DNA from: an uncultured Flavobacteriales bacterium
GTDB lineage: Bacteria > Bacteroidota > Bacteroidia > Flavobacteriales_D > Crocinitomicaceae
DNA length: 64,000 bases
Direction: 5' to 3'
NCBI GenBank assembly: GCA_903935095.1
Contig: CAIZQH010000021.1
Span: forward strand, 62,001-126,000
The notes under the pieces are model-generated. The model saw only the letters and a list, made by a program, of their open reading frames with translations, did not search any database and was not told the origin of the DNA. Shown in pieces: positions 1 to 8,448 of the stretch (position 1 is the stretch's first letter; every line of letters begins with the position of its first letter). Made by a program: the position numbers and the translations under genes.

Positions 1-333
<333 letters not shown>

Positions 334-355
334 TCGAAAGAAAAAATAAAAGGAG

Positions 356-385
356 AAGGATGATCGAAAGGTCATCCTTTTTTTT
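356..385 (+). terminator. Intrinsic terminator after rpoC
   Basis: An inverted repeat AAGGATGA / TCATCCTT (356-363 and 372-379) with an 8-base loop is followed by an uninterrupted T-tract to 385. It lies 22 bases after the rpoC stop. The convergent recG gene ends inside the T-tract, so the hairpin may also stop recG transcription. Confidence 0.9.
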
Positions 386-2480
386 ATGCGATTCGTCCCC
401 AGTTTGGACGTGATTTCAATACTTGCTGCATGCGCTGATTCAAGCGCTGATTCTCTGGTAACAAAAGATCTGGATCCTTCTCTAGAATCTCTCTGGCCTT
501 TTCTCGCGCCAAACTGACGATTTGACCATCCCTCGCTAAATCGGCCAATTTTAAATTCAATACTCCACTTTGTTGCGTACCCATTAAATCTCCTGGTCCA
601 CGCAATTGTAAATCGACTTCGGAAATTTCAAAACCATCATTTGTCATCGCCATCGTATCCATTCGTTTCATGGATTCTTTGGATAATTTATCGCCGGTCA
701 TCAAAATACAATAGGATTTTTCTGCTCCTCTTCCAACGCGTCCGCGCAATTGATGTAATTGTGAGAGTCCAAAACGCTCTGCACTCTCAATCACCATCAC
801 TGAAGCATTCGGTACATTTACACCTACTTCAATCACCGTCGTTGCCACCATGATTTGCGTTTCCCCCTTGACAAATCGTTGCATCTCCGCATCCTTCTCC
901 GCTGGCTTTAATTTTCCATGTACCATACTCACTTGGTACTGCGGAGAAGGAAAAGCATCGGTTATTAAGTCATAACCCTCTTGTAGGTTTTTGAAATCTA
1001 ATTTTTCTGATTCTTGAATTAGTGGATATACAATGTAAATCTGTCTTCCAAAGGAAATTTGTTCTTTGATGAACTGGAGCAATTTTGGACGATGGTTCTC
1101 TCTTCGATGAATCGTTTGAATGGGCTTTCTTCCTGGAGGAAGTTCATCAATAATGGAAACATCTAAGTCACCGTAAAAGGTCATGGCCAAAGTACGTGGA
1201 ATAGGTGTTGCTGTCATGATTAATACATGCGGTGGTACAGCGTTTTTTTTCCACATTTTAGATCGTTGGGCTACACCAAAGCGGTGTTGCTCGTCGATGA
1301 CAACGATTCCTAAATTGGCAAACTGAACAACGTCTTCCAACAAGGCATGTGTTCCAATTAACAGATGAATGGACCCATTTTGTAGTCCTTCGTGGATTTC
1401 TGCTCTTCTCGCTTTTTTCGTTGACCCCGTTAATAAAGCAATTTCGATGGGTAGACCATTGACTAATTCTCGAAGGGATTCGTAATGCTGAAAAGCGAGG
1501 ATTTCTGTTGGGGCCATCAGCGCTCCTTGAAAACCGTTATCGATTCCCATGAGTAAGGTTAATAAAGCAACGAGTGTTTTCCCACTTCCCACATCCCCCT
1601 GCAGGAGTCGATTCATATGTTCTCCATGCAGAAAGTCTTTGCGGATTTCTTTGAGTACTCTTTTTTGTGCATTCGTTAATTCAAAAGGAAGGTGTTTTGT
1701 GTAAAAAGTATGGAAGAGGTTTCCTAATTCTGAGAAAACAAATCCTTTCATTTTTTTTGAGCGAATTTCTTTTCGAAGCAGCAATTCTAGTTGTAAAAAG
1801 AATAACTCCTCAAATTTTAGTCGGTAGCGAGCTTGTTTAAATTCGACTTCATTTTTTGGCGCATGAATAGAAAAATAGGATTGTTCTTTGGAAATCAGGT
1901 GAAGTTCTTCGGTTAGGTAATTCGGCAGTACTTCTGGGATATGATTTCTGATTTGAGGAAGAAGTCCTTGAATAATTTTCCCGATTCCTTTCGCATTTAA
2001 TCCCTTCACATTCAATTTTTCCGTGGAAGGATACATCGCTTGTAAGCCAAGCTCGGTGGATTGCTCTCCCCACTTGGTTAATTCCGGATGAGGAATGGTC
2101 CATTGTTGGTTATATGCCTTTGGTTTCCCGAATAGGAGGTAGGTTTCTCCAACCCGTAAGTTAGCTTTAAGCCATTGAATTCCCTGGAACCAAATTAAAT
2201 CTACTGTTCCTGAATTGTCTTCAAATCGTGCGGTTAATTTTCGATGACGACCGGTTCCAACTTCACCGATATAGGTGATTTTACCTTTTAACTGCAGGTA
2301 ATTATCCACCAAATGAATATCCCTAATCTCATGAAAAATGGAACGGTCTTGGTATCGAAAAGGAAAGTGATTAAGAATATCACGAAAGGAAAAAATTCCT
2401 AATTCTGTTTGCAAAGTGGCTGCACGTTGTGGACCAACACCTTTTAAATATTCGATGGGTGTGGATAACAAGTCAGTCAT
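384..2480 (-). CDS. recG: ATP-dependent DNA helicase RecG
   Basis: RecG is a double-strand DNA translocase that remodels stalled replication forks and branch-migrates Holliday junctions. At 698 residues the protein has the usual length. The N-terminal wedge/OB domain (about 1-230) is followed by a superfamily 2 helicase core. Visible motifs are Walker A GDVGSGKT, the diagnostic DEQH box in VVIDEQHRFGVAQR, motif III MTATPIPRTLAM, and motif VI QLHQLRGRVGRG. The C-terminal RecG wedge-contact region is present (GDLMGTQQSG). The ATG start lies 21 bases downstream of accA on the same strand, so the two are probably co-transcribed. The gene converges on rpoC. No odd features. Confidence 0.97.
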   Translation of the reverse strand: MTDLLSTPIEYLKGVGPQRAATLQTELGIFSFRDILNHFPFRYQDRSIFHEIRDIHLVDNYLQLKGKITYIGEVGTGRHRKLTARFEDNSGTVDLIWFQGIQWLKANLRVGETYLLFGKPKAYNQQWTIPHPELTKWGEQSTELGLQAMYPSTEKLNVKGLNAKGIGKIIQGLLPQIRNHIPEVLPNYLTEELHLISKEQSYFSIHAPKNEVEFKQARYRLKFEELFFLQLELLLRKEIRSKKMKGFVFSELGNLFHTFYTKHLPFELTNAQKRVLKEIRKDFLHGEHMNRLLQGDVGSGKTLVALLTLLMGIDNGFQGALMAPTEILAFQHYESLRELVNGLPIEIALLTGSTKKARRAEIHEGLQNGSIHLLIGTHALLEDVVQFANLGIVVIDEQHRFGVAQRSKMWKKNAVPPHVLIMTATPIPRTLAMTFYGDLDVSIIDELPPGRKPIQTIHRRENHRPKLLQFIKEQISFGRQIYIVYPLIQESEKLDFKNLQEGYDLITDAFPSPQYQVSMVHGKLKPAEKDAEMQRFVKGETQIMVATTVIEVGVNVPNASVMVIESAERFGLSQLHQLRGRVGRGAEKSYCILMTGDKLSKESMKRMDTMAMTNDGFEISEVDLQLRGPGDLMGTQQSGVLNLKLADLARDGQIVSLAREKAREILEKDPDLLLPENQRLNQRMQQVLKSRPNWGRIA

Positions 2481-2501
2481 TATTGGAATGTTTCGCGGTG
2501 T

Positions 2502-3455
2502 TTATTTCCAAACACCCATTTGACAGAATTTTTCAATGCGGTCTTCCACGCGTTTATCCGGATTTTGTTTCTCTAATTCTGAGATGTAGTCCTTGATTTT
2601 TGCTTTAACCACTTGAAACATTTCTTCAGGATTTCGGTGTGCACCACTAGATGGTTCTGGAATAACCTCGTCAACAAGTCCATTATTACGCATGTCCGTG
2701 GATGTCAATTTCAACGCATCTGCGGCCGTTTCTTTGAAGTTCCATGAACGCCATAAAATCGATGAACAACTCTCCGGAGAGATCACAGAATACCATGTGT
2801 TTTCCAACATCACCACTTTGTCTCCAACACCAATTCCAAGTGCGCCGCCTGATGCACCTTCACCAATGATGATGCAAATCACAGGAACTTTTAAGCGCAT
2901 CATTTCGTAGATGTTACGAGCGATTGCTTCTCCTTGTCCACGTTCTTCGGCTTCTAATCCTGGGAAAGCTCCTGGAGTATCGATAAACGTTATGATTGGC
3001 TTATTAAATTTCTCGGCTAATTTCATGAGTCGAAGCGCTTTACGATATCCTTCTGGATTTGGCATTCCAAAATTACGGTATTGACGCATTTTTGTGTTGA
3101 TGCCTTTTTGTTGTCCAATGAGCATGACGCTTTTCCCATCAATCATCCCAAATCCACCAACCATGGCTTTGTCGTCTTTCACACTGCGGTCTCCATGTAA
3201 TTCAATGAATTGACCATCCGTGATGGCATCAATGTAGGCTAAGGTATATGGTCTGTCTGGATGTCTTGAAAGTTGTACGCGTTGCCATGGAGTGAGTCCA
3301 GAAAAAACTTCTTTCGTTTTTTCTTGTAACACTTGCTCTAGTTCGGCAAGTTGCTCTGACATGTCCACATGCGTGGATTCACCCAGTTCTTTGGTTTGAG
3401 CAATTTGTTCCTCCAAGGATTTTAATGGTTCTTCAAAGTCAAGATACGTAGACAT
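2502..3455 (-). CDS. accA: Acetyl-CoA carboxylase carboxyltransferase subunit alpha
   Basis: This is the alpha subunit of the carboxyltransferase half of acetyl-CoA carboxylase, which with AccD moves the carboxyl group from biotin to acetyl-CoA to make malonyl-CoA, the first step of fatty acid synthesis. The 317 residues match the family length. Conserved segments include [28 protein letters not shown], the oxyanion region [15 protein letters not shown], and [11 protein letters not shown]. The N-terminus holds the usual short helical lead-in. It is probably the first gene of an accA-recG transcript: a -7 box (CAAAGTTA read on plus) lies 19 bases upstream of the ATG. Confidence 0.97.
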   Translation of the reverse strand: MSTYLDFEEPLKSLEEQIAQTKELGESTHVDMSEQLAELEQVLQEKTKEVFSGLTPWQRVQLSRHPDRPYTLAYIDAITDGQFIELHGDRSVKDDKAMVGGFGMIDGKSVMLIGQQKGINTKMRQYRNFGMPNPEGYRKALRLMKLAEKFNKPIITFIDTPGAFPGLEAEERGQGEAIARNIYEMMRLKVPVICIIIGEGASGGALGIGVGDKVVMLENTWYSVISPESCSSILWRSWNFKETAADALKLTSTDMRNNGLVDEVIPEPSSGAHRNPEEMFQVVKAKIKDYISELEKQNPDKRVEDRIEKFCQMGVWK

Positions 3456-3474
3456 AATTTCTATATTGAGTGGA

Positions 3475-3482
3475 CAAAGTTA
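3475..3482 (-). promoter_or_regulatory. Candidate -7 box for accA-recG
   Basis: On the minus strand this reads TAACTTTG, a full match to the Bacteroidota -7 consensus TAnnTTTG. It lies 19 bases upstream of the accA ATG. I see no TTTG at the usual 19-20 base spacing, so only the -7 element is supported. Confidence 0.5.
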
Positions 3483-3544
3483 ATTGATTTTCTGATAACA
3501 TCATTTCCAATTGGTATATGCAGAAAAGTTCAGTCGAAAAAAAC

Positions 3545-3552
3545 TACATTTG
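3545..3552 (+). promoter_or_regulatory. Candidate -7 box abutting the ispE start
   Basis: TACATTTG matches TAnnTTTG fully and ends 4 bases before the ATG at 3557, so transcription would begin at or next to the start codon. No -33 TTTG is seen at normal spacing. The same arrangement recurs at several other genes in this window. Confidence 0.5.
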
Positions 3553-3556
3553 TTTT

Positions 3557-4369
3557 ATGATTTTATTCCCGCCAGCAAAGATCAATTTAGGTTTAAACAT
3601 CCTGCGAAAAAGAACCGATGGCTATCATGACATTGAAACGTGCATGGTTCAAATCCCTGTATTTGATGTCTTGGAAATCACCCATTCCGAGCACTTTGAA
3701 TTCATTCAAACGGGACGAACCATCGGAGGTTCATCGGACATGAATTTGTGTAAAAAAGCCTATGAGCTCTTAAAAAATCAATTTCCCATTGGACCAGTCC
3801 GCATTCATTTAAGAAAACAAATACCGATTGGAGCAGGTTTGGGAGGAGGGTCAGCGGATGCAACCTATACCTTACTGGCATTAAATGAGCTTTTTGGGCT
3901 TCAATTAAGGTCAGACGAATTAAAAAATCTTGCCGCTCAATTGGGCAGTGATTGTCCATTTTTTGTCGATTCGGATGCGCAATTAGCAACAGGTAGAGGG
4001 GAATTACTTGAAAGCATTGAATTACATCTACCGACACTTTATTTGGTCTTGTTGAATCCGGAAATACATGTGGGTACAAATGATGCATATGCAGGTGTGA
4101 GTCCTAAGCCTTCAGGATGCCTCATTCAAGAAATACTTATAAAACCGCTTTCTAATTGGCAAGAACTATTAATCAATGATTTTGAAAGATCTGTTTTTGA
4201 ATTGCATCCTAAGATTGGTCAATTAAAACAAGATTTATTGGATGCGGGAGCCGTATATGCGGCGATGTCTGGCAGTGGATCCAGTGTTTTTGGCCTCTTT
4301 TTATCTGAAGCTGCTGCCATGTCTATTTCATCGGAGCACCTTATTTACAGAGGATTGTTTAAAAAATAG
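3557..4369 (+). CDS. ispE: 4-diphosphocytidyl-2-C-methyl-D-erythritol kinase
   Basis: IspE is a GHMP-family kinase that phosphorylates CDP-methylerythritol in the non-mevalonate (MEP) route to isoprenoid precursors. The start chosen here gives 270 residues beginning MILFPPAKINLGLNI, where the conserved family N-terminus begins. An in-frame ATG 39 bases upstream (3518) would add 13 residues with no counterpart in the family, and it lies upstream of the candidate -7 box. The ATP-binding GHMP motif is visible as PIGAGLGGGSADA, followed by LGSDCPFFVD and the C-terminal MSGSGSSVFGLF. It is divergent from accA and followed by the starch locus on the same strand. Confidence 0.95.
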   Translation: MILFPPAKINLGLNILRKRTDGYHDIETCMVQIPVFDVLEITHSEHFEFIQTGRTIGGSSDMNLCKKAYELLKNQFPIGPVRIHLRKQIPIGAGLGGGSADATYTLLALNELFGLQLRSDELKNLAAQLGSDCPFFVDSDAQLATGRGELLESIELHLPTLYLVLLNPEIHVGTNDAYAGVSPKPSGCLIQEILIKPLSNWQELLINDFERSVFELHPKIGQLKQDLLDAGAVYAAMSGSGSSVFGLFLSEAAAMSISSEHLIYRGLFKK

Positions 4370-4393
4370 ACCAAGAAATAAAAAAAAAACTAT

Positions 4394-4424
4394 TTCGTAT
4401 TATGGAATTTTATTTTTATTTTTG
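4394..4424 (+). promoter_or_regulatory. Candidate promoter of the starch locus (first gene)
   Basis: A perfect -7 box TATTTTTG (4417-4424) is preceded, 19 bases upstream, by TTCG (4394-4397), one mismatch from the -33 consensus TTTG. Transcription would start near 4429-4430, within the adjoining palindrome at 4428-4440. That would give a leader of about 45 bases before the ATG at 4474. Confidence 0.55.
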
Positions 4425-4427
4425 AAT

Positions 4428-4440
4428 TGTCAATTTGACA
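4428..4440. promoter_or_regulatory. Palindromic operator candidate, copy 1
   Basis: TGTCAATTTGACA is a perfect 6+1+6 palindrome lying over the predicted transcription start of the SusE/F-like gene. The identical 13 bases recur at 14230-14242 before susC. I did not find it at any other gene start in the window. Confidence 0.55.
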
Positions 4441-4473
4441 CTAAGTATTTTTTAACCTTTTAATTATTAAACT

Positions 4474-5595
4474 ATGAAAAAATTATTTACTTTTTTATCG
4501 ATTTTATTTATCACTATGTCGTCGCGAGCTCAAGTAGTGACTATGATCGGTGATTTTTCAAGCTGGAGCGATGTAGCTATGACCTCTGCAGACAATGTTA
4601 ACTGGACAGTAACAAATCAATTATTTAATGTTGCAGGTGGAGTAAAATTTCGTCAAGATGCAACTTGGACTGTAAATTGGGGCGCTGCTGATTTTCCAGC
4701 TGGAACAGGTACTCAAGATGGATCCAATATCCCGGTTCCTGCAGGTAATTATGATGTAGCTTTTAATTCATCTACAGGAGCATATACGTTTACACCAGTT
4801 GTAACCAACTTCGATGTTATAGGTTTTAACGGTGGATTTAATGCTTACGGAACGCCAGAAGCTTTGGTTTCTGCTGATGGTGTGCAATATGGCAAATCAG
4901 ATTTTTATTTTAACGCAAATGGCGTGAAATTCGTGAATTCAACAATGAGTCAAACCTTTGGAGGGACAATGTTTCCAATGGGAGCAGCGGTTTTAAATGG
5001 CCCTGAAATCCCATTAACTGCTGGATTCTATAATGTAGGTTTTGATAAATCAGTTCCGGGTTATCTTTTTCAACAAGTTCCAGTTAGCTTAATTGGTGAT
5101 TTTAGCACTCCTGCATTTGGAGTAGATGTTGCTATGGTTTCAACTGATGGTGGTGTGAATTTTACATTGAATGGGTTTAATATCCCAACAGATGGTAACT
5201 TGAAATTCCGAGCAAATGAATCTTGGGCAACAAATTGGGGTGGATCAGGATTCCCAACGGGAACGGCTACATTAGGTGCAGGTGATTTAGCAGTTACTGC
5301 TGGAACGTACGATGTGACATTTAACCGTGTAACAGGAGCATTCAATTTCGGTGCGGCAAGTTTAACAGAAAACCAATTGGTGAAAGTTTCTGTTTCTCCG
5401 AATCCAGCAAACGAAGTAGTGAACTTTAACATTGATGCTGAAAACTTCACGATTACATTAGTTGACATGGCAGGTAAAGTGGTTGCTACAAGCACCTCAA
5501 ATGACATGAACATTTCTTCATTGAACAATGGTTTGTACACGTACTTAGTAAACACAGCGAATGGTGTTGCTACAGGAAAGTTGATCAAACAATAA
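4474..5595 (+). CDS. SusE/SusF-like starch-binding protein with T9SS sorting domain
   Basis: A secreted, non-catalytic glucan-binding protein is the best reading. Residues 1-20 form a signal peptide ending SSRAQ. Three repeats of about 90 residues follow (about 20-108, 112-198 and 200-290). The first and third share the pattern IGDFS...KFR...W..NWG..FP.GT....AG.YDV.F, typical of the SusE/SusF outer-membrane domain family. The middle repeat is degenerate: it has KFVNSTMSQTFGG where the others have KFR and the two tryptophans. The last 70 residues are a T9SS type A sorting domain (VSPNPANE ... LVDMAGKVV ... LNNGLYTYLV ... GKLIKQ). SusE and SusF are normally lipoproteins downstream of SusCD. Here the gene leads the locus and the product would be exported by T9SS. 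A strong terminator follows it. Confidence 0.8.
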   Translation: MKKLFTFLSILFITMSSRAQVVTMIGDFSSWSDVAMTSADNVNWTVTNQLFNVAGGVKFRQDATWTVNWGAADFPAGTGTQDGSNIPVPAGNYDVAFNSSTGAYTFTPVVTNFDVIGFNGGFNAYGTPEALVSADGVQYGKSDFYFNANGVKFVNSTMSQTFGGTMFPMGAAVLNGPEIPLTAGFYNVGFDKSVPGYLFQQVPVSLIGDFSTPAFGVDVAMVSTDGGVNFTLNGFNIPTDGNLKFRANESWATNWGGSGFPTGTATLGAGDLAVTAGTYDVTFNRVTGAFNFGAASLTENQLVKVSVSPNPANEVVNFNIDAENFTITLVDMAGKVVATSTSNDMNISSLNNGLYTYLVNTANGVATGKLIKQ

Positions 5596-5613
5596 TTTTT
5601 CTTTAAAATACGG

Positions 5614-5649
5614 AAAGCCTAAGTTGAAACATACTTAGGCTTTTTTTTA
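5614..5649 (+). terminator. Strong terminator inside the starch locus
   Basis: A perfect 11-base-pair stem AAAGCCTAAGT / ACTTAGGCTTT (5614-5624 and 5633-5643) with an 8-base loop runs into eight T residues. It lies 18 bases after the stop of the binding-protein gene and 15 bases before the next ATG. No TAnnTTTG box lies between them, so the enzyme genes would depend on read-through. Confidence 0.9.
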
Positions 5650-5664
5650 CCTTAAACATTTCGA

Positions 5665-8448
5665 ATGAAAAAGATTTTCCTCACCGTATTCGCTAGTGCT
5701 TTTAGCTCCATGCTCATCGCTCAAGTTTTAGACGTTTCCCCAGCCTTCCCAACCGTAAACGACGTGGTAATCATCACTTATGATGCCACCCAAGGAAATG
5801 CAGCGCTGATTGGTCAGTCTCAAATTTATGCCCATGCAGGATTGATTACAAGTACCAGTACTTCGCCATCTAATTGGCAATACGTGCAGGGAACATGGGG
5901 AACAGCAGATCCTGAGGTAGCCATGACCAACATCGGAAATAATAAACATACTCTTACGATCGACATCGATCAATTTTACGGGTATCCACTCGCAACAACA
6001 ACGGTACTGAAACTTGCTTTTGTTTTCCGAACTGCCAACGGAAGTATTGTTGGACGTTCAGCGGATGGAGGAGATATTTTTTACGATGTATATCCAGTGA
6101 ATGCTGGATTACTCGGACAATTTTTCCATCCCAACAATGGAAGCATCTATAATCTAAACGATCAAATTACGGTCAATGCAGAGGCTAATACGCCTTCTTT
6201 GTTGAACTTAAAAGAGGATGGTAATTTAGTGACAAGCGTTTCCAATGCTACCGTACTTAATTATAGTTTAACAGCAACGACGAGTGGCACACATTTGTTG
6301 GAATTTGAAGTAAATAACGGCGCAACGACAATCATTGATAGTGTGTATTATACCGTAAATCCTCCCGTAAACGTTGTGAATCCCTCCATTGCTGGATTAA
6401 TGAACGGAGTGAATTACATCAATGATACAACGGTTATTTTTCAATTGTACGCGCCTGAAAAGCAACATATTTATGTGATTGGTGGTTTTAATAACTGGAC
6501 TCCTTCAGCAGCTTATCACATGAATTTGTCTACGGACAATGCGACCTGGTGGTTAGAGATTAGTGGATTAACTGCTGGACAAAAATATGGTTATCAGTAT
6601 TTTATTGATGGTGCGATGAAATTTGCAGATCCATTGAGTAGCCTTGTTTTAGATCCGAATAACGATGGAAGTATAAACGCAGCAACGAATCCAAATCCGC
6701 TTCCTTATCCAACAGGACAAACAACCGGCTTTGTTTCTGTTTTTCAACCTGGAGCCACTCCCTACAATTGGCAAAACACCGGCTTTCAAGCACCAGCGAA
6801 AAAGGACTTAGTGATTTACGAATTATTAGTGCGCGATTTTGTCGCGAAACACAATTACCAAACATTGATCGACACCTTGGCTTACCTAGACGCACTTGGA
6901 ATTAATGCCATTGAATTAATGCCTCCAGGAGAATTTGAAAACAATGAAAGTTGGGGGTATAATCCGTCCTTTCACAAAGCATTGGACAAATATTACGGAA
7001 CACCAGAAAAATTCAAAGAGTTCATTGACAGTTGCCATAACCGTGGCATTTCCGTGATCGTTGATATGGTATTGAATCATGCCTTCGGTCAAAATCCCAT
7101 GGTCAAAATGTACTGGGATGCAGCGAATAATCGTCCGGCAGCCAATAATCCTTGGTTCAATGCGATTTGTCCGCACGAACCTTATTGTTGGGGTTATGAT
7201 TTTGACCATACACGTTTGGCTACACAAAACTACATGGATCAGGTCAATAAATATTGGCTAGATGAGTACCATGTAGATGGATTCCGTTTCGATTATACCA
7301 AAGGATTTGCCAATACTGCCGCATCCTTTAGTCAACAACGCATCGATTTATTGAAACGCATGGCGGATGAGATTTGGGAAGTAAAATCGGATGCTCATAT
7401 CATTTTAGAACATTGGTGTGATAACTCAGAAGAAATTCAATTAGCTAATTATGGCATGATGCTATGGGGGAATTTAACCTATGGTTATGGCGAAGCTACC
7501 ATGGGATATACCAGCACATCTAATATCAGTTCAGGGATTTATTCGAGTCGATCTTGGACGGTACCTCATTTAGTGAGTTACATGGAGAGCCATGACGAGG
7601 AACGTTTGATGTTTAAAAATTTAACCTACGGGAATATTACAAACCCATTGCATAATGCAAAGAATTCATATGTTGCACTTGGGCGCATGCAAACAGCGGC
7701 GGTAATTTTCCTAACGCAACCAGGTCCAAGAATGATTTGGCAATTTGGTGAATTGGGTTATGATATTTCCATTGAAACCCCATGTCGCGTGTGCAATAAA
7801 CCCATCTTATGGAATTACTTTACACAAGCAAGAAGACGTCAATTATATGACGTGTATGCAGCGACCCTTAAATTGCGTAATGACTATGAAACCTTCCGTT
7901 CATTGAACTTTAACTATAGTTTAAGTGGAGCAGTGAAAAAAATGAAATTGACTGATCCATCGATGAACGGTGTTGTCATTACTAATTTCGATGTGATTTC
8001 GCAGACAGGAACTCCTAATTTTCACCACACAGGATGGTGGTATGAGTATTTCACAGGAGATAGCTTGGATGTGACGGATGTCAACATGAATTTCTCTCTT
8101 CAACCAGGGGAATACCGAATTTATACAGATGTTCGATTGGAAAAACCCATAATTACAGATGCACCGGTATCAATTGAAGAAGTGATGGTTTCTCAATTTG
8201 AATTAAATGTATTTCCAAATCCAAGCGCCGAAATACTCCATTTTCAATTTGAATCCACCGATGTGAAAGCAATCGAGTTACAAATCATCAATGAACAAGG
8301 TCAAATTGTATTCACTAAAAAAGGCACTGCGAATCCAGGACTCAACGACTTGCCGATTAATGTAAGTGAATGGGCCAACGGTTCATACCATAGTTTAATT
8401 CGACTAGGCAAGGATTTAGCTAATGAAGCATTTATCATTCAACATTAA
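5665..8448 (+). CDS. Secreted GH13 alpha-amylase-family enzyme with T9SS sorting domain
   Basis: This 927-residue protein should hydrolyse alpha-1,4-glucans outside the cell. Order of parts: signal peptide (1-20, ending MLIAQ); a beta-sandwich region (about 21-150); an Ig-like segment (about 150-235); a CBM48-like domain (about 240-340, with GGFNNWTP); then a GH13 barrel. Catalytic motifs are VDMVLNH (region I), GFRFDYTK (nucleophile Asp543), ILEHW (acid/base Glu582) and ESHDEE (Asp644). The C-terminal 80 residues form a T9SS type A domain (VFPNPSAE ... IINEQGQIV ... WANGSYHSLI). Its TAATG stop overlaps the start of the CotH gene by one base, indicating translational coupling. The exact glucan specificity cannot be told from sequence. 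Confidence 0.9.
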   Translation: MKKIFLTVFASAFSSMLIAQVLDVSPAFPTVNDVVIITYDATQGNAALIGQSQIYAHAGLITSTSTSPSNWQYVQGTWGTADPEVAMTNIGNNKHTLTIDIDQFYGYPLATTTVLKLAFVFRTANGSIVGRSADGGDIFYDVYPVNAGLLGQFFHPNNGSIYNLNDQITVNAEANTPSLLNLKEDGNLVTSVSNATVLNYSLTATTSGTHLLEFEVNNGATTIIDSVYYTVNPPVNVVNPSIAGLMNGVNYINDTTVIFQLYAPEKQHIYVIGGFNNWTPSAAYHMNLSTDNATWWLEISGLTAGQKYGYQYFIDGAMKFADPLSSLVLDPNNDGSINAATNPNPLPYPTGQTTGFVSVFQPGATPYNWQNTGFQAPAKKDLVIYELLVRDFVAKHNYQTLIDTLAYLDALGINAIELMPPGEFENNESWGYNPSFHKALDKYYGTPEKFKEFIDSCHNRGISVIVDMVLNHAFGQNPMVKMYWDAANNRPAANNPWFNAICPHEPYCWGYDFDHTRLATQNYMDQVNKYWLDEYHVDGFRFDYTKGFANTAASFSQQRIDLLKRMADEIWEVKSDAHIILEHWCDNSEEIQLANYGMMLWGNLTYGYGEATMGYTSTSNISSGIYSSRSWTVPHLVSYMESHDEERLMFKNLTYGNITNPLHNAKNSYVALGRMQTAAVIFLTQPGPRMIWQFGELGYDISIETPCRVCNKPILWNYFTQARRRQLYDVYAATLKLRNDYETFRSLNFNYSLSGAVKKMKLTDPSMNGVVITNFDVISQTGTPNFHHTGWWYEYFTGDSLDVTDVNMNFSLQPGEYRIYTDVRLEKPIITDAPVSIEEVMVSQFELNVFPNPSAEILHFQFESTDVKAIELQIINEQGQIVFTKKGTANPGLNDLPINVSEWANGSYHSLIRLGKDLANEAFIIQH

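Noticed and set aside
3518-3556. Upstream ATG start for ispE
   Set aside because: It lies before the candidate -7 box and adds 13 residues ahead of the conserved N-terminal FPPAKINLGLN.
4441-4473. A second promoter for the first starch-locus gene using TTTG within the palindrome as -33
   Set aside because: The best downstream match (TAATTATT at 4461) has several mismatches and would place the start at the ATG; the perfect box at 4417-4424 is better.
5070-5588. A 172-residue open frame antisense to the SusE/F-like gene
   Set aside because: It mirrors the repeats of the true gene, has no signal or family features, and the plus-strand protein has a signal peptide, repeated domains and a sorting tail.
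5650-5664. A separate promoter for the amylase operon
   Set aside because: No TAnnTTTG box lies between the terminator and the ATG at 5665, and the gap is only about 15 bases.
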